Below, one piece after another: positions 8,100-17,237 of a DNA stretch of 50,163 bases; position 1 is the first letter of the stretch, and every line of letters begins with the position of its first letter. The position numbers and the translations under genes are program-made. Origin of the DNA: Thermomonas sp. (GTDB lineage: Bacteria; Pseudomonadota; Gammaproteobacteria; Xanthomonadales; Xanthomonadaceae); NCBI GenBank assembly GCA_020692565.1, contig JAIMKJ010000002.1, positions 92,368 through 142,530 of the forward strand, written 5' to 3'. Below the pieces are notes generated by a model. The model was not told where the DNA came from and did not search any database. It saw nothing but the letters and a program-made list of their open reading frames with translations.

Positions 8100-9188
8100 T
8101 CAGCCGCCGCCAGTCGTCGCGAGCAACGGCGCCAATCGGGCTTCGAGCTGGGCGCGGCGCCAGCCCGACAGTGTGCCGGGCCAGTCCTCGCCGTCCTGCA
8201 GGGCTTCGATCCAGCGCCGCGAGGCCAGCACGCCATCGGGCAAGCCCAGTTCGGCGCTGCGTTCGGCTACCGCCTGCTGCAGGCGCTTGTAGGCCTGGCG
8301 GTCGCGGTCGTCGCCGCGCGCGGGCGGCAGGTCGTGTTCGTCCGCCAGCGGGGCGTTCAGCGCCTCGAAGACCTGCGCCGCGAGTTTGCGCGGCGCCTTG
8401 GGCTGGCCATCGAAGGTGCGCTGCAGTTCGGCCTGATCGCGGGGTGGGGTGCGTGCGAGCGCCTGGGCCAGTTCGTTGTCGAGGATCCAGGTGCGCGGGC
8501 GGTCGTGGTCGCGGGCGTAGGCGTCGCGCCAGCGCAGCAGCCGCAGCAGGCGGATCTGGCCGTCGCGATCCAGGAACTGCGCCGAACGCATGCCCAGGTG
8601 CGGCCAGCGTTCGCCCTCGTCCTGCGCGGCGTTGCCGAGCATCCGTGCGCAGTCTTCTTCCAGCCATGCCATGCGGTTCTGCGTTTCGAGGCGTGCACTC
8701 AGGGTGCGATGCAGGGCATCGAGATGCAGCACGTCGTCGGCGGCGTAATGCAGTTGCGACGGCGACAGCGGCCGGCGCAGCCAGTCGGAGCGGGTCTCGC
8801 CCTTGTCCACGCTGATGCCCAGCAGGTCCTGCAACAGGCGTTGATAGCCGATCCCGGCGGCCACGCCGCACAGCGCGGCGGCGACCTGGGTGTCGAACAA
8901 CGGCTGCGGCAGCGCGTTGCAGGCGTATTTGAGAGCGACCAGGTCTTCGCTGGCGCTGTGCATGATCTTCAGCACGCGGGTGTCGGACAGCAGCTTCGCC
9001 AGCGCGGCGGGAATGCCGGGCGCCAGCGGATCGACCAGCAGAATCTCGTCGCCGGCCGCAATCTGCACCAGCGCCAGCTGCGGCCAGTAGGTGCGTTCGC
9101 GCACGAATTCGGTGTCCAGGCCGATGGCGGCCGGCGGCGCGGCGATCAGCGCGTCCAGCGCTGCGGGGTCGGTGATCCAATGGGGCAC
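8100..9188 (-). CDS. rnd: Ribonuclease D
   Basis: This 362-residue 3'-5' exoribonuclease trims tRNA and other small RNA 3' ends. The DEDD exonuclease domain (about 1-190) has Asp25 and Glu27 in GLDTEFVRE, SASEDL in the second motif, and YAADDVLHL in the third. An HRDC domain follows (about 205-290). Length fits bacterial RNase D. It lies on the same strand as the tRNA-Ala gene, just downstream of where that tRNA begins. Confidence 0.93.
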   Translation of the reverse strand: MPHWITDPAALDALIAAPPAAIGLDTEFVRERTYWPQLALVQIAAGDEILLVDPLAPGIPAALAKLLSDTRVLKIMHSASEDLVALKYACNALPQPLFDTQVAAALCGVAAGIGYQRLLQDLLGISVDKGETRSDWLRRPLSPSQLHYAADDVLHLDALHRTLSARLETQNRMAWLEEDCARMLGNAAQDEGERWPHLGMRSAQFLDRDGQIRLLRLLRWRDAYARDHDRPRTWILDNELAQALARTPPRDQAELQRTFDGQPKAPRKLAAQVFEALNAPLADEHDLPPARGDDRDRQAYKRLQQAVAERSAELGLPDGVLASRRWIEALQDGEDWPGTLSGWRRAQLEARLAPLLATTGGG

Positions 9189-9306
9189 GGCTTCGGGTCG
9201 GCGGAGGCGGGCCGCTATGCTACCGGAGTCGGCCCCGGGTCACCGTCCGGTGCGACCGATGCGATAAGGTGACCACCGCAGACGAATACGACAGCCGGAG
9301 CGGAGA

Positions 9307-11193
9307 TTGGCGTTGCGCGCGACACAACGGGCATGGGCGGCGAGCGTTCTCGCGACGCTGCTGCTGTGCGGCTGCGGCCGCGACGACGGCACGCCGCAAG
9401 ACCGGGACGGCACGACCCCGCAGCCGCGGAGCGACGGTCTGGTGACGGTGAGCGGCGACGACGCCATCGCCGAGCGCCTGACCTGGCGCAGCCCGAAGAT
9501 CGAATTGGCCGATGCCGACCTGCCGGCCGTGCGCAAGCGCGCCGCGATGGCGGTGGCCGAGGACCGGCTGTACGAAGACGCCGATGCCGCGATTCCACTG
9601 TATCTGGCGCTGCTGCAGCACAGCCCCGACGACGCCCGCGCGCAGGCCGGGCTGGCGCGTGCGCTCGCGAAACTGGTCGCGGCCGGCGACGCGGCGCTGG
9701 CGGGGTCCGGCGACGACGCCGAGGCGCTGCGCCGCGCACACACGGTCGCCGCGGTGATGCGCAGCGTCGGACTGGCGCGGGTGAACGGCGGTGCGGAATT
9801 CATCGTCCGCCTCGATCACGCCGACCGCCTGTGGGAACTGAACGAGCAGGCCGAGGCGGCCCTGGCCGAAGGCCGTCTCGGCGATACGGTGGGCCCGGAC
9901 GATCCCGTGGAAGGCGCGCTGCCGCTGTTCCGTCACGTGCTGGTGCTGGAGCCCGGCCAGCCGCGCGCCCGCCAGGGTGTCGCCGCGGTGGAAAGCGCGC
10001 TGATCCGTCAAGCCGAAGACGCTGCCATGCGCAGCGATTTCGAGGAAGCCGGGCGCTGGCTCGCCCGTGCGCAGACCGTGCGGCCCGGTGTCGACACCGT
10101 GGACATCGGCCGCGTGCGGGTGGAGGCGATCCGCCAGGCGCAGATCGCCCGGCTTCGCGATGCGGGGCTGGAACTGCTGACCAAGCCGCAGATGCCGAAT
10201 CACCTGCCGCGGGCGCGCGAGAAGCTGGCCGACATCCTGCGCATCGCCCGGCCCGGCGACCCCGCCGCCGCGGAGCTGCGCACCCGCATCGATCTGGCCA
10301 CGCATTACGGCCTGCTGCGGCCCGGCCTGCGTTTCACCGATGCGCTCGGCGGTGGCGGTCGCGGCCCGCAGATGGTGGTGGTGCCGCACGGCGGTTTCCG
10401 GATGGGCGCACGCGACAGCGAGCCGGACGCCAGCGATGCCGAACGGCCTTCGCGTTATGTGCGCTTCGATCGCGGTTTCGCCATCGCCCGCACCGAAGTG
10501 ACCGTCGCCGAGTTCCGCCGTTTCGTGCAGATCAGCGGCCATCGCCCGCGCGCGGTGCGGCGCGGGCATTCGCTGGTGTACGACGAACGCGGCGGCAATT
10601 TCGTCCGTCGCAGCGGTGTGGACTGGCGCCACGACTATGTCGGCCGGCTCGCCGACGATGCCATGCCGGTGCTGCACGTCAGCGCCAAGGACGCCGAGGC
10701 GTACGCACGCTGGTTGTCCGAGCGCAGCGGCCAACGCTACCGCCTGCCCAGCGAGGCCGAATTCGAATACGCCGCGCGCGGCGGCGAAGCCGGGCGCTTC
10801 CCGTGGGGCGACGCGCCGCCGAAGTCCGGGACCGGCAACCTCACCGGCGGCGGCGACCGTTCGCCCGGCGGACGCAGTTGGGGCAACGCCTTCGCCGGTT
10901 ATCGCGATGGATTCTGGGGGCCGGCGCCGACCGCGAGCTTCCGTCCCAACCGCTTCGATGTCCACGATCTCGAAGGCAACGTCAGCGAGTGGGTCGCCGA
11001 TTGCTGGCATGATGGCTACCGTCGCGCGCCGACGCAGGGCGAGGCCTGGGTGAACTCCGGTTGCCGCACCCGCGTGGTCCGCGGCGGCGCCTGGGCAAGC
11101 TCGCCGGCGCAGACCCGCGCGGCCTGGCGCAGCCAGGCCGAAGCGGACGCGACCAATGCACTGACCGGGTTCCGGGTGGTCAGGGATCTCTAG
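9307..11193 (+). CDS. Lipoprotein with formylglycine-generating-enzyme-like (SUMF1) domain
   Basis: This is a 628-residue envelope protein. The N-terminus is a lipoprotein-type signal ending LLLCGCGRD. A helical region follows (about 70-340) with alternating Ala/Arg-rich helices like TPR or similar repeats. The C-terminal FGE-sulfatase domain (about 350-628) has MVVVPHGGFRMGA, RLPSEAEFEYAARGG, PWGD, DLEGNVSEWVAD and RVVRGGAW. Many such proteins are not formylglycine generators but structural or binding relatives, so I do not assign an activity. The start is TTG with GGAG six bases upstream; the TTG at 9313 is equally placed. The M48 peptidase gene follows after 34 bases and may be cotranscribed. 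Confidence 0.82.
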   Translation: MALRATQRAWAASVLATLLLCGCGRDDGTPQDRDGTTPQPRSDGLVTVSGDDAIAERLTWRSPKIELADADLPAVRKRAAMAVAEDRLYEDADAAIPLYLALLQHSPDDARAQAGLARALAKLVAAGDAALAGSGDDAEALRRAHTVAAVMRSVGLARVNGGAEFIVRLDHADRLWELNEQAEAALAEGRLGDTVGPDDPVEGALPLFRHVLVLEPGQPRARQGVAAVESALIRQAEDAAMRSDFEEAGRWLARAQTVRPGVDTVDIGRVRVEAIRQAQIARLRDAGLELLTKPQMPNHLPRAREKLADILRIARPGDPAAAELRTRIDLATHYGLLRPGLRFTDALGGGGRGPQMVVVPHGGFRMGARDSEPDASDAERPSRYVRFDRGFAIARTEVTVAEFRRFVQISGHRPRAVRRGHSLVYDERGGNFVRRSGVDWRHDYVGRLADDAMPVLHVSAKDAEAYARWLSERSGQRYRLPSEAEFEYAARGGEAGRFPWGDAPPKSGTGNLTGGGDRSPGGRSWGNAFAGYRDGFWGPAPTASFRPNRFDVHDLEGNVSEWVADCWHDGYRRAPTQGEAWVNSGCRTRVVRGGAWASSPAQTRAAWRSQAEADATNALTGFRVVRDL

Positions 11194-11227
11194 CCATCTC
11201 CAGCCCAAGCCTGCGAGGACCATACCG

Positions 11228-12130
11228 ATGCGACAAAATCCCTTCGGCAACCAACGGCAGGGCGGCGGCCAGCGCCGGCGCGGCGGTATCAACCCGCGTT
11301 TCGTCATCCTGCTGCTGTTCGCGGGCTACGCGGCGTACTACTGGTTCTCCAACCGCACCGAAGACCCGTACACCGGCGAAAAGGTGCTGATCGACAGCAG
11401 CATCTCCATCGACGAAGAAAAGGCGATGGGCCTGCAGGCCTACGAGGACATCCTCTCGAAGGAGCGCCCGGTCGATCCGAACTCGCAGGTCGCCCGGCAG
11501 GTGCGCGAGATCGCCAATCGCCTGATCGCCAAGGTGCCCGAGGTCGAAGCCGCGCTCGCCGCCGAAAACGGCAAGCAGCCCAATCGCGCCTGGCAGACTT
11601 TCGAATGGGACGTCAACGTGATCCAGTCGGATCAGGCCAACGCCTTCTGCCTGCCCGGCGGCAAGATGGCGGTCTACACCGGCCTGCTGCCGGTCGCCCA
11701 GAACGCCGACGCGGTGGCGGTGGTGATGGGCCACGAAATCGCCCACGCGCTGTTGCGTCACGGCGCCCAGCGCATGTCGCAGCAGAAGCTCGGCCAGCTC
11801 GGCCAGATGGCCGGTGCGATGAGCGGCATGGACCCGCAGCAACAGCAGATGATGCAGGCCGCGATGGGCTACGGCTATCTGCTGCCCTACGCCCGCAAAC
11901 ACGAAACCGAGGCGGATGCCGTCGGCCTGATGCTGGCTGCGGCTGCCTGCTTCGATCCCGAAGCCTCGGTGCCGCTGTGGGAGCGCATGAGCCAGGCCAG
12001 CGGCGGCCAGGCGCCGCCGGAGTTCTCCTCCACCCATCCGAACCCCGGCACCCGCATCCAGAACCTGCAGGCGCTGATGCCCAAGGCGATGGAGTACCGG
12101 CGGAAGTTCTGCGCCGAAGCCGGCGGCTGA
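11228..12130 (+). CDS. M48-family zinc metallopeptidase, membrane anchored
   Basis: This is a 300-residue protein. After a basic, Gln/Gly-rich start, one membrane helix (about 24-40) anchors it, with the catalytic domain probably in the periplasm. The M48 signature HEIAH is followed by the third zinc-ligand region KHETEADAVGL. The end has the family segment SSTHPNPGTRI. This layout resembles the LoiP/YcaL/BepA-type quality-control proteases. Spacing to the preceding FGE-like lipoprotein gene is 34 bases, consistent with an operon. The exact substrate is unknown. Confidence 0.88.
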   Translation: MRQNPFGNQRQGGGQRRRGGINPRFVILLLFAGYAAYYWFSNRTEDPYTGEKVLIDSSISIDEEKAMGLQAYEDILSKERPVDPNSQVARQVREIANRLIAKVPEVEAALAAENGKQPNRAWQTFEWDVNVIQSDQANAFCLPGGKMAVYTGLLPVAQNADAVAVVMGHEIAHALLRHGAQRMSQQKLGQLGQMAGAMSGMDPQQQQMMQAAMGYGYLLPYARKHETEADAVGLMLAAAACFDPEASVPLWERMSQASGGQAPPEFSSTHPNPGTRIQNLQALMPKAMEYRRKFCAEAGG

Positions 12131-12194
12131 CCCGTTTCTTGATTTTGTAACAGCGCGGCGGCTTCAACAGCCGAATGGCTGGTCGAGACGCGGC

Positions 12195-12347
12195 TTTTGT
12201 GGGAGCGACGGAAGTCGCGAAGCCATCGATCCCGCCGCCGCTTAGTTGATCGTCACCGTGACGCTCAACCGAGGCCGTCGAATGATTGCGTCACTCGAAT
12301 CGGTCGGCAGGGGCGCGGGCTTCGCGACTTCCGTCGCTCCCACAAAA
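12195..12347. repeat. Inverted pair of REP-like elements (GTGGGAGCGACGGAAGTCGCG type)
   Basis: The left copy (about 12195-12224) and its reverse complement (about 12318-12347) face each other across about 95 bases. A third partial copy of CGCTCCCACAAAAGCGA begins at about 12361. The stretch 12131-12414 contains no gene that I can support. Confidence 0.75.
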
Positions 12348-12414
12348 AGCGAAAGCAGTCGCTCCCACAAAAGCGAGGGCTTCAGCCGCTGCTACGAAGC
12401 GCGTCCCGGTGCGA

Positions 12415-12588
12415 TCACAAACCCTTGAACACCGTCGACAGCAGCAACAGCACGAATGCGGTCGCCAGCAGCCAGAACGCATTCGGCGCGGCGACGCTGA
12501 GGTAGCCGAGTTTCCCGGCGATGCCGGCGCCTCCGAGCAGAATCGAAACCAGCCATGCGGCGGTGCTGGGCGGGGTGAGATTGATCAT
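12415..12588 (-). CDS. Small two-helix membrane protein, 57 residues
   Basis: This short frame runs from an ATG at 12588 to a TGA at 12415. It encodes two clearly hydrophobic stretches: WLVSILLGGAGIAGKLGYL (about 12-30) and FWLLATAFVLLLLSTVF (about 38-54), with a polar start and a short KGL end. That fits a small inner-membrane hairpin. It lies between two sets of REP-like repeats. No strong ribosome site is visible. The regular hydrophobic pattern makes it more credible than the longer overlapping frame (12392-12604), which is Arg/His-rich and patternless. Function unknown. Confidence 0.55.
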   Translation of the reverse strand: MINLTPPSTAAWLVSILLGGAGIAGKLGYLSVAAPNAFWLLATAFVLLLLSTVFKGL

Positions 12589-12628
12589 GTCGTAGGCCGT
12601 GCATTCAAGAAAGAAAAAGGGAATGGTC

Positions 12629-12710
12629 TGTAGGGCGGGCTTCAGCCCGCTGCTGTTTTGATGCGACGCATTATCGATGTTCGAGGCAGCGGGCTGAAGC
12701 CCGCTCTACA
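12629..12710. repeat. Inverted pair of REP-like elements (GTAGGGCGGGCTTCAGCCCGC type)
   Basis: Two copies face each other: 12629-12655 and the reverse complement at 12686-12710. Each copy is itself a short hairpin (GCGGGC-TTCA-GCCCGC). The same family recurs at 17072-17194 and 45317-45383, and in variant form at 40441. Confidence 0.75.
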
Positions 12711-12734
12711 GCTCGTCGCGCACGATGATGTACG

Positions 12735-13475
12735 TCAGAAGCTCATGAACATCCCGCCGTTGACGGGAATGTTCGCGCCGGTGATGAAGCCGGCATCGTC
12801 GGCGGTGAGGAATTCGACCGTACGCGCGATTTCCGACGGCTTGCCGAGGCGGCCGACCGGCACTTTCTCGACGATGCCGGCGCGGATGTCCTCGGGGATC
12901 GCCATCACCAGCGCGGTCTCGCAGTAGCCCGGCGACACCGAGTTCACGGTCACGCCCTTGCGCGCGACCTCGCGGGCGAGGGCCATGGTGAAACCATGCA
13001 TGCCGGCTTTCGCGGCCGAATAATTGGTTTGCCCGAACTGGCCGGTCTGGCCATTGACCGAACTGATGTTGACGATGCGGCCGAAGCCGCGTTCCGCCAT
13101 GCCGTCGACCGCGTGCCGGCACATGTTGAACACGCTGTCGAGATTCACGTTCATCACCGCGTCCCACTGCACCTTGTCCATCTTGCGCAGCGTGCCGTCG
13201 CGGGTGATGCCGGCGGCGTTGACCAGGATGTCCAGCGAGCCGCGTTCGGTTTGGATCTTGCGCACTGTTGCGGCGCACGAATCGAAATCGCCCGCGTCCA
13301 GCGCCTCGAAATGGATGTCCAGGCCCGCCACGTCGCGTTCGAATCCGGCGATGCGTTCGGCCTGCGTTCCGAGGTCTGCGGCGACGACGGTCCGGCCGGC
13401 GCGGGCCAGCGCTTTGCAGATCTCGGTGCCGAGCCCGCCGATGCCGCCGGTCACGACGGCCACGCGATTGTTCAT
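12735..13475 (-). CDS. phaB: Acetoacetyl-CoA reductase / 3-oxoacyl-ACP reductase-like SDR (copy 1)
   Basis: This 246-residue short-chain dehydrogenase has an N-terminal nucleotide motif TGGIGGLG, NAAG (about residue 90) and the catalytic NISS...NYSAAKAG set. The C-terminal segment TGANIPVNGG is typical of PhaB/PhbB reductases, which make (R)-3-hydroxybutyryl-CoA with NADPH. The start ATG at 13475 has AGGGGA upstream. It sits with phaR and a second reductase on the same strand, which points to PHB metabolism, although no PHA synthase or thiolase gene is in the window. Fatty-acid reductase activity (FabG) cannot be excluded. Confidence 0.82.
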   Translation of the reverse strand: MNNRVAVVTGGIGGLGTEICKALARAGRTVVAADLGTQAERIAGFERDVAGLDIHFEALDAGDFDSCAATVRKIQTERGSLDILVNAAGITRDGTLRKMDKVQWDAVMNVNLDSVFNMCRHAVDGMAERGFGRIVNISSVNGQTGQFGQTNYSAAKAGMHGFTMALAREVARKGVTVNSVSPGYCETALVMAIPEDIRAGIVEKVPVGRLGKPSEIARTVEFLTADDAGFITGANIPVNGGMFMSF

Positions 13476-13578
13476 CCGGTTGTCCCCTGTCTTGAAGTCA
13501 TCGGCCGCCGAGGGCGGCCGGAGTCGTGCGCAGCGATCATCGTGCGCGGCCAAGCCGCGCCGATGGCGGCGATACGTT

Positions 13579-14079
13579 CTATTCGTCGTGCGACTTGCTG
13601 CTGCCGGACTTGTCGCCCGGTTTCGCGGTGGGGCTGCGGCCCATCGCGCCGATCAGGTTGTGCTGGAACTCGCGCCACAGTTCGAGATTGCGCTCGGTCA
13701 GCTGGTTCATCATCGTCCACGGCGTCTGCCCGATCATGCCGCCCATCTGCTGACGGAACTGCTGCTGCTGGTCGAGGAAGACCTGCATCGAGCGTTCGAG
13801 ATAGTTGCCCATGAAGCCCTGCAGCGAATCGCCGTAGAAACGGATGATGTGGCTGAGCAGTTGGGTGGAGAGGATCGGCTCGCCGTCCTGCTCGTGCTCG
13901 GAGATGATCTGCAGCAGCACCTGGCGCGTCAGGTCGTCGCCTGATTTGGCGTCGCGGACTTCGAATTCTTCGCCGTCGACGATGAGCTGGCGTACGTCCT
14001 CGATCGTGATGTAACTCGAGATCTTGGTGTCGTAGAGGCGGCGGTTCGGGTACTTCTTGATGATCCGCGATGCGGGCAT
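13579..14079 (-). CDS. phaR: Polyhydroxyalkanoate synthesis repressor PhaR
   Basis: This 166-residue protein begins with the PhaR DNA-binding domain: IIKKYPNRRLYDTKISSYIT (6-25). The PHB/PHA accumulation regulatory domain follows (about 60-115), with TRQVLLQIISEHE. The rest is Gln/Met-rich with a charged tail. PhaR represses phasin and PHA genes and is released by binding PHB granules. It lies between two acetoacetyl-CoA reductase genes, which supports this assignment. Confidence 0.92.
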   Translation of the reverse strand: MPASRIIKKYPNRRLYDTKISSYITIEDVRQLIVDGEEFEVRDAKSGDDLTRQVLLQIISEHEQDGEPILSTQLLSHIIRFYGDSLQGFMGNYLERSMQVFLDQQQQFRQQMGGMIGQTPWTMMNQLTERNLELWREFQHNLIGAMGRSPTAKPGDKSGSSKSHDE

Positions 14080-14277
14080 GGAGCCTTTACTCTAAGGAGT
14101 ACAGTCTCCGAGCATGGCGCAGGCGGCGGTCGCTTGCAACTCGTCGGCCGCACGCCGCCGTTCGGCGGCTTGCACCGGACAACTGCGGCCAAAAGAACAG
14201 TGACGCGAATCACGGCCTTGTCCGGCCATCGTGCGTCCGGCACGGGTGCGGACACCCGGCCGGGACGAATGCAGGAC

Positions 14278-15018
14278 TCACCAGCCCATGTGGTGGCCGC
14301 CGTTGATATCGAGGTTGGAGCCGGTGATCCAGCTCGCCTGCTCGTCGGCGAGGAAAGCTACGCCGTAGGCGATTTCCTGCGGCGTGCCGAGGCGGCCGGT
14401 CGGGATGTCGGCGACGATCTTCGCGCGCACGTCTTCCGGTACCGCCATCACCATGTCGGTGGCGATGTAGCCTGGCGAAATGGTATTGACGGTGACGCCG
14501 AGCTTGGCGTTCTCGCGTGCGAGCGAAATGGTGAAACCGTGCATGCCGGCCTTCGCGGCGGCGTAATTGGCCTGGCCGTACTGGCCCTTGAGGCCGTTGA
14601 TCGAGCTGATCTGGATGACCCGGCCCCATTTGCGCTCGCGCATGCCCTCGATCACCGGGCGGGTGACGTTGAACACCGAATTGAGGTTGGTGTTGATCAC
14701 GTCCTGCCACTGCATCGGGGTCATGCGGTGGAACGTGCCGTCGCGGGTGATGCCGGCGTTGTTGACAAGGATGTCGACCGGCCCGAGCTGGCGTTCGACC
14801 TCGCGCACCATCGCCTCGGCGTCTTCGGCGGACGTCACGTCGCCGTGGGCCAGCGCGAAATCGTAGCCATCGGCTTTCATCTGCGCCTGCCAGGCGTTCG
14901 CCTTTTCCTCGCTGCGGTAATTGGTGGCGACCTTGTGGCCCATGTCGGCCAGGCGCTTGCAGATGGCGGTGCCGATGCCGCCGGTGCCGCCGGTGACCAG
15001 TGCGACGCGTGTTGTCAT
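14278..15018 (-). CDS. phaB: Acetoacetyl-CoA reductase (copy 2)
   Basis: This 246-residue SDR has TGGTGGIG near residue 10, NNAGITRDGT near residue 90, and the catalytic QISSINGLKGQYGQANYAAAK. It ends in GSNLDINGGHHMGW, a C-terminus I associate with PhbB/PhaB reductases. The GGGAGA site lies just before the ATG at 15018. The product is the same length as copy 1, and both have intact catalytic Ser, Tyr and Lys, so neither copy looks decayed. The HHMGW ending makes this the better candidate for the true PHB reductase. Confidence 0.88.
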   Translation of the reverse strand: MTTRVALVTGGTGGIGTAICKRLADMGHKVATNYRSEEKANAWQAQMKADGYDFALAHGDVTSAEDAEAMVREVERQLGPVDILVNNAGITRDGTFHRMTPMQWQDVINTNLNSVFNVTRPVIEGMRERKWGRVIQISSINGLKGQYGQANYAAAKAGMHGFTISLARENAKLGVTVNTISPGYIATDMVMAVPEDVRAKIVADIPTGRLGTPQEIAYGVAFLADEQASWITGSNLDINGGHHMGW

Positions 15019-15100
15019 GGTGTTCTCCCATCCCAATTGAGTGTGTGGCGATCGCCGCCGGGTCTCGTGCCCGGTCGGCGGTATCGGATTCGTTTCGATT

Positions 15101-16018
15101 CTATGCGTGCTTGATGACTGCGCCATTGTGCAATGCGGCGAAGCCGATCGGGTCGCGCGGAATCGCGCCCGGATCGAATACGTTCACCGCTCGAGACAGC
15201 AGCCGCTCGACGCTGCCGGTGTCGTCCAGCGCATCCGGACGCTGCCCCAGCGCCCGCCAGGCCAGGCGCAGGGCAGGCATCGGGTCCGCGTCATCGATCG
15301 GCAGCGCCGCCAGCGATTTCGAGAGCTTCTGGCCGCCCGCGTCGACGATCAGCGGCAGGTGCGCATAGGCCGGCGTCGGCAGTTCCAGCGCACGCTGCAG
15401 CAGGATCTGGCGCGGCGTGGAATCCAGCAGATCGGCGCCGCGCACCACGTGGGTGATGCCCTGATCTGCATCGTCCACCACCACCGCCAATTGATAGGCC
15501 CAGAAGCCGTCGGCGCGCAGCAGCACGACATCGCCGACCGTCGCGGCCACGTCCTGTTCCACGCGGCCGTGCAGGACGTCGTCGAAAGACACGCGGCTGC
15601 GATCCGGCACCCGCAGGCGAATCGCCGCTTCGGCGCGGTTGGCGCCAGGGCGGCAGGCGCGATGGATGCCGCCGACTGCGGTCAGATCGCTGCGGCTGCA
15701 GCGGCAGGGAAACGCCAGTCCGCGCGCGCGCAGGCGATCCAGCGCGGCCCGGTACAGCCCGTGGCGTGCGCTCTGGCGCACCACCGGGCCGTCCGACACC
15801 AGGCCGAAGGCCGCCAGCGTCCGCAGTTGCGCATCGGCGGCGCCGGACACTTCGCGCGGCGGGTCCAGGTCTTCGATCCGGATCCACCATTCGCCGCCCG
15901 CGTGGCGGGCCATCAGCCAACTGCCGAAGGCCGCGATCAGCGAGCCGACATGCAGCGGTCCGGTGGGCGATGGCGCGAAACGTCCGCGATAGGACGTGCG
16001 ATCGGGCGTGGAAGGCAT
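15101..16018 (-). CDS. gluQ: Glutamyl-Q tRNA(Asp) synthetase
   Basis: This 305-residue protein is a truncated relative of glutamyl-tRNA synthetase, without an anticodon-binding domain. It attaches glutamate to queuosine 34 of tRNA-Asp. The class I motifs are visible: [12 protein letters not shown] (HIGH type, about 16-27) and QKLSKSLA (KMSKS type). A Cys pair in FPCRCSRSD and a later HRAC segment form the expected zinc site. Length fits GluQ rather than GltX. In many proteobacteria it follows dksA, but here dksA is about 20 kb away. Confidence 0.93.
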   Translation of the reverse strand: MPSTPDRTSYRGRFAPSPTGPLHVGSLIAAFGSWLMARHAGGEWWIRIEDLDPPREVSGAADAQLRTLAAFGLVSDGPVVRQSARHGLYRAALDRLRARGLAFPCRCSRSDLTAVGGIHRACRPGANRAEAAIRLRVPDRSRVSFDDVLHGRVEQDVAATVGDVVLLRADGFWAYQLAVVVDDADQGITHVVRGADLLDSTPRQILLQRALELPTPAYAHLPLIVDAGGQKLSKSLAALPIDDADPMPALRLAWRALGQRPDALDDTGSVERLLSRAVNVFDPGAIPRDPIGFAALHNGAVIKHA

Positions 16019-16084
16019 GTCGGCGGGCGGTATCGAAAGCTGTCTGCAGGCTGTCTGGCGGCGGGAGCGCGGCGGGATATCCGG

Positions 16085-16112
16085 CTTGCGGGCGCGGCGG
16101 CGGTCCCCACTT
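16085..16112 (+). promoter_or_regulatory. Candidate heat-shock (sigma-32 type) promoter of htpX
   Basis: CTTGCGG (16085-16091) and CCCCACTT (16105-16112) are spaced by 13 bases, close to the sigma-32 pattern CTTGAAA-N11-16-CCCCATNT. The start codon of htpX, a heat-shock gene in enteric bacteria, is 44 bases further on. Found by inspection only. Confidence 0.4.
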
Positions 16113-16156
16113 TACACTGGCCACGACATCTCCCACCTCCACGTCCCGGTGCCCCC

Positions 16157-17056
16157 ATGTTCAAGCGCGTCGCTCTTTTTCTCGCCACCAACCTCGCGGT
16201 CATGCTGCTGCTCAGCGTGGTCATGGCAGTGTTCGGTCTCGACCCCCGCAGCAACAGCGGTCTGCTGGTGATGGCCGCGATGTTCGGTTTCGGCGGTTCG
16301 ATCATTTCGCTGCTGATGTCCAAGTGGATCGCGAAGAAGACCACCGGCGCTTACGTCATCCACGAGCCGCGCAATGAGGTCGAACGCTGGCTGGTGCAGA
16401 CCGTGCGCGGCCAAGCCGAAGCCGCCGGCATCGGCATGCCCGAGGTCGCGATCTACGACGCGCCGGAGATCAACGCCTTCGCCACCGGCGCCAACCGCAA
16501 CAACGCGCTGGTCGCGGTGTCGATGGGCCTGCTGCGGTCGATGGACCGCGACGAGGCCGAAGCCGTGCTGGCGCATGAAGTCAGCCACGTCGCCAACGGC
16601 GACATGGTGACGATGGCGCTGCTGCAGGGTGTGCTGAACACCTTCGTGATCGTTCTCGCGCGACTGGTCGGCCGGGTGGTCGACGGCTTCCTGAATCCGG
16701 ATCGCGAGGAAAGCGGCGGCATCGGTTACTACGCGACGGTATTCGTGCTCGACCTGATTTTCGGCGTGCTCGCCAGCATCATCGCGATGTGGTTCTCGCG
16801 CTGGCGCGAGTTCCGTGCGGATGCGGGCGGTGCGAAGCTGGCCGGCAGCCGCAAGATGATCGCCGCGCTGGAGCGCCTGTCGATGACCTACGGCGCCAGC
16901 ACCCTGCCCAAACAGGTGCAGGCCTTCGGCATCTCCGGCGGCGTCGGCCACGGTTTGCGCCGGCTGTTCATGAGCCATCCGCCGCTGGAAGAACGCATCG
17001 CCGCGCTGCGCAACGCCGCAACCGCGACGTCGGACGTGCGCCAGAGCGCATTCTGA
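16157..17056 (+). CDS. htpX: HtpX membrane zinc metalloprotease
   Basis: This is a 299-residue M48B protease of the inner membrane that degrades misfolded membrane proteins together with FtsH. Two membrane helices open the protein (about 4-25 and 36-54). The zinc motif is HEVSH (140-144), with the third ligand in [12 protein letters not shown]. Two more hydrophobic helices lie between them (about 155-170 and 195-215). The C-terminal [14 protein letters not shown] is a family hallmark. The ATG follows a possible sigma-32 promoter. Length matches HtpX (about 290). Confidence 0.95.
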   Translation: MFKRVALFLATNLAVMLLLSVVMAVFGLDPRSNSGLLVMAAMFGFGGSIISLLMSKWIAKKTTGAYVIHEPRNEVERWLVQTVRGQAEAAGIGMPEVAIYDAPEINAFATGANRNNALVAVSMGLLRSMDRDEAEAVLAHEVSHVANGDMVTMALLQGVLNTFVIVLARLVGRVVDGFLNPDREESGGIGYYATVFVLDLIFGVLASIIAMWFSRWREFRADAGGAKLAGSRKMIAALERLSMTYGASTLPKQVQAFGISGGVGHGLRRLFMSHPPLEERIAALRNAATATSDVRQSAF

Positions 17057-17071
17057 CATCCCGGGGCGCGT

Positions 17072-17194
17072 GTAGAGCGGCCTTCAGGCCGCCGCATCCG
17101 GAACACGCAGACCCGCCCGAAAGACAAGAAGCCCGCCGAAATCGGCGGGCTTCTTTGTGTGTCCTGGTCTGAAGCGGCCTGAAGGCCGCTCTAC
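17072..17194. repeat. Inverted pair of REP-like elements enclosing a terminator
   Basis: GTAGAGCGGCCTTCAGGCCG at 17072-17095 is matched by its reverse complement at 17174-17194. The htpX terminator sits between them, so the whole 120-base block can fold into nested hairpins. Confidence 0.75.
17126..17155. terminator. Terminator downstream of htpX
   Basis: The inverted repeat AAGAAGCCCGCCG-AAAT-CGGCGGGCTTCTT is followed by a TTTGT tract on the plus strand. It lies between the convergent htpX and fimX genes and could serve both. Confidence 0.8.
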
Positions 17195-17237
17195 GGTTTT
17201 ACGGAATACGTCCGCTTTTACGGGCATACGCCCGCGA

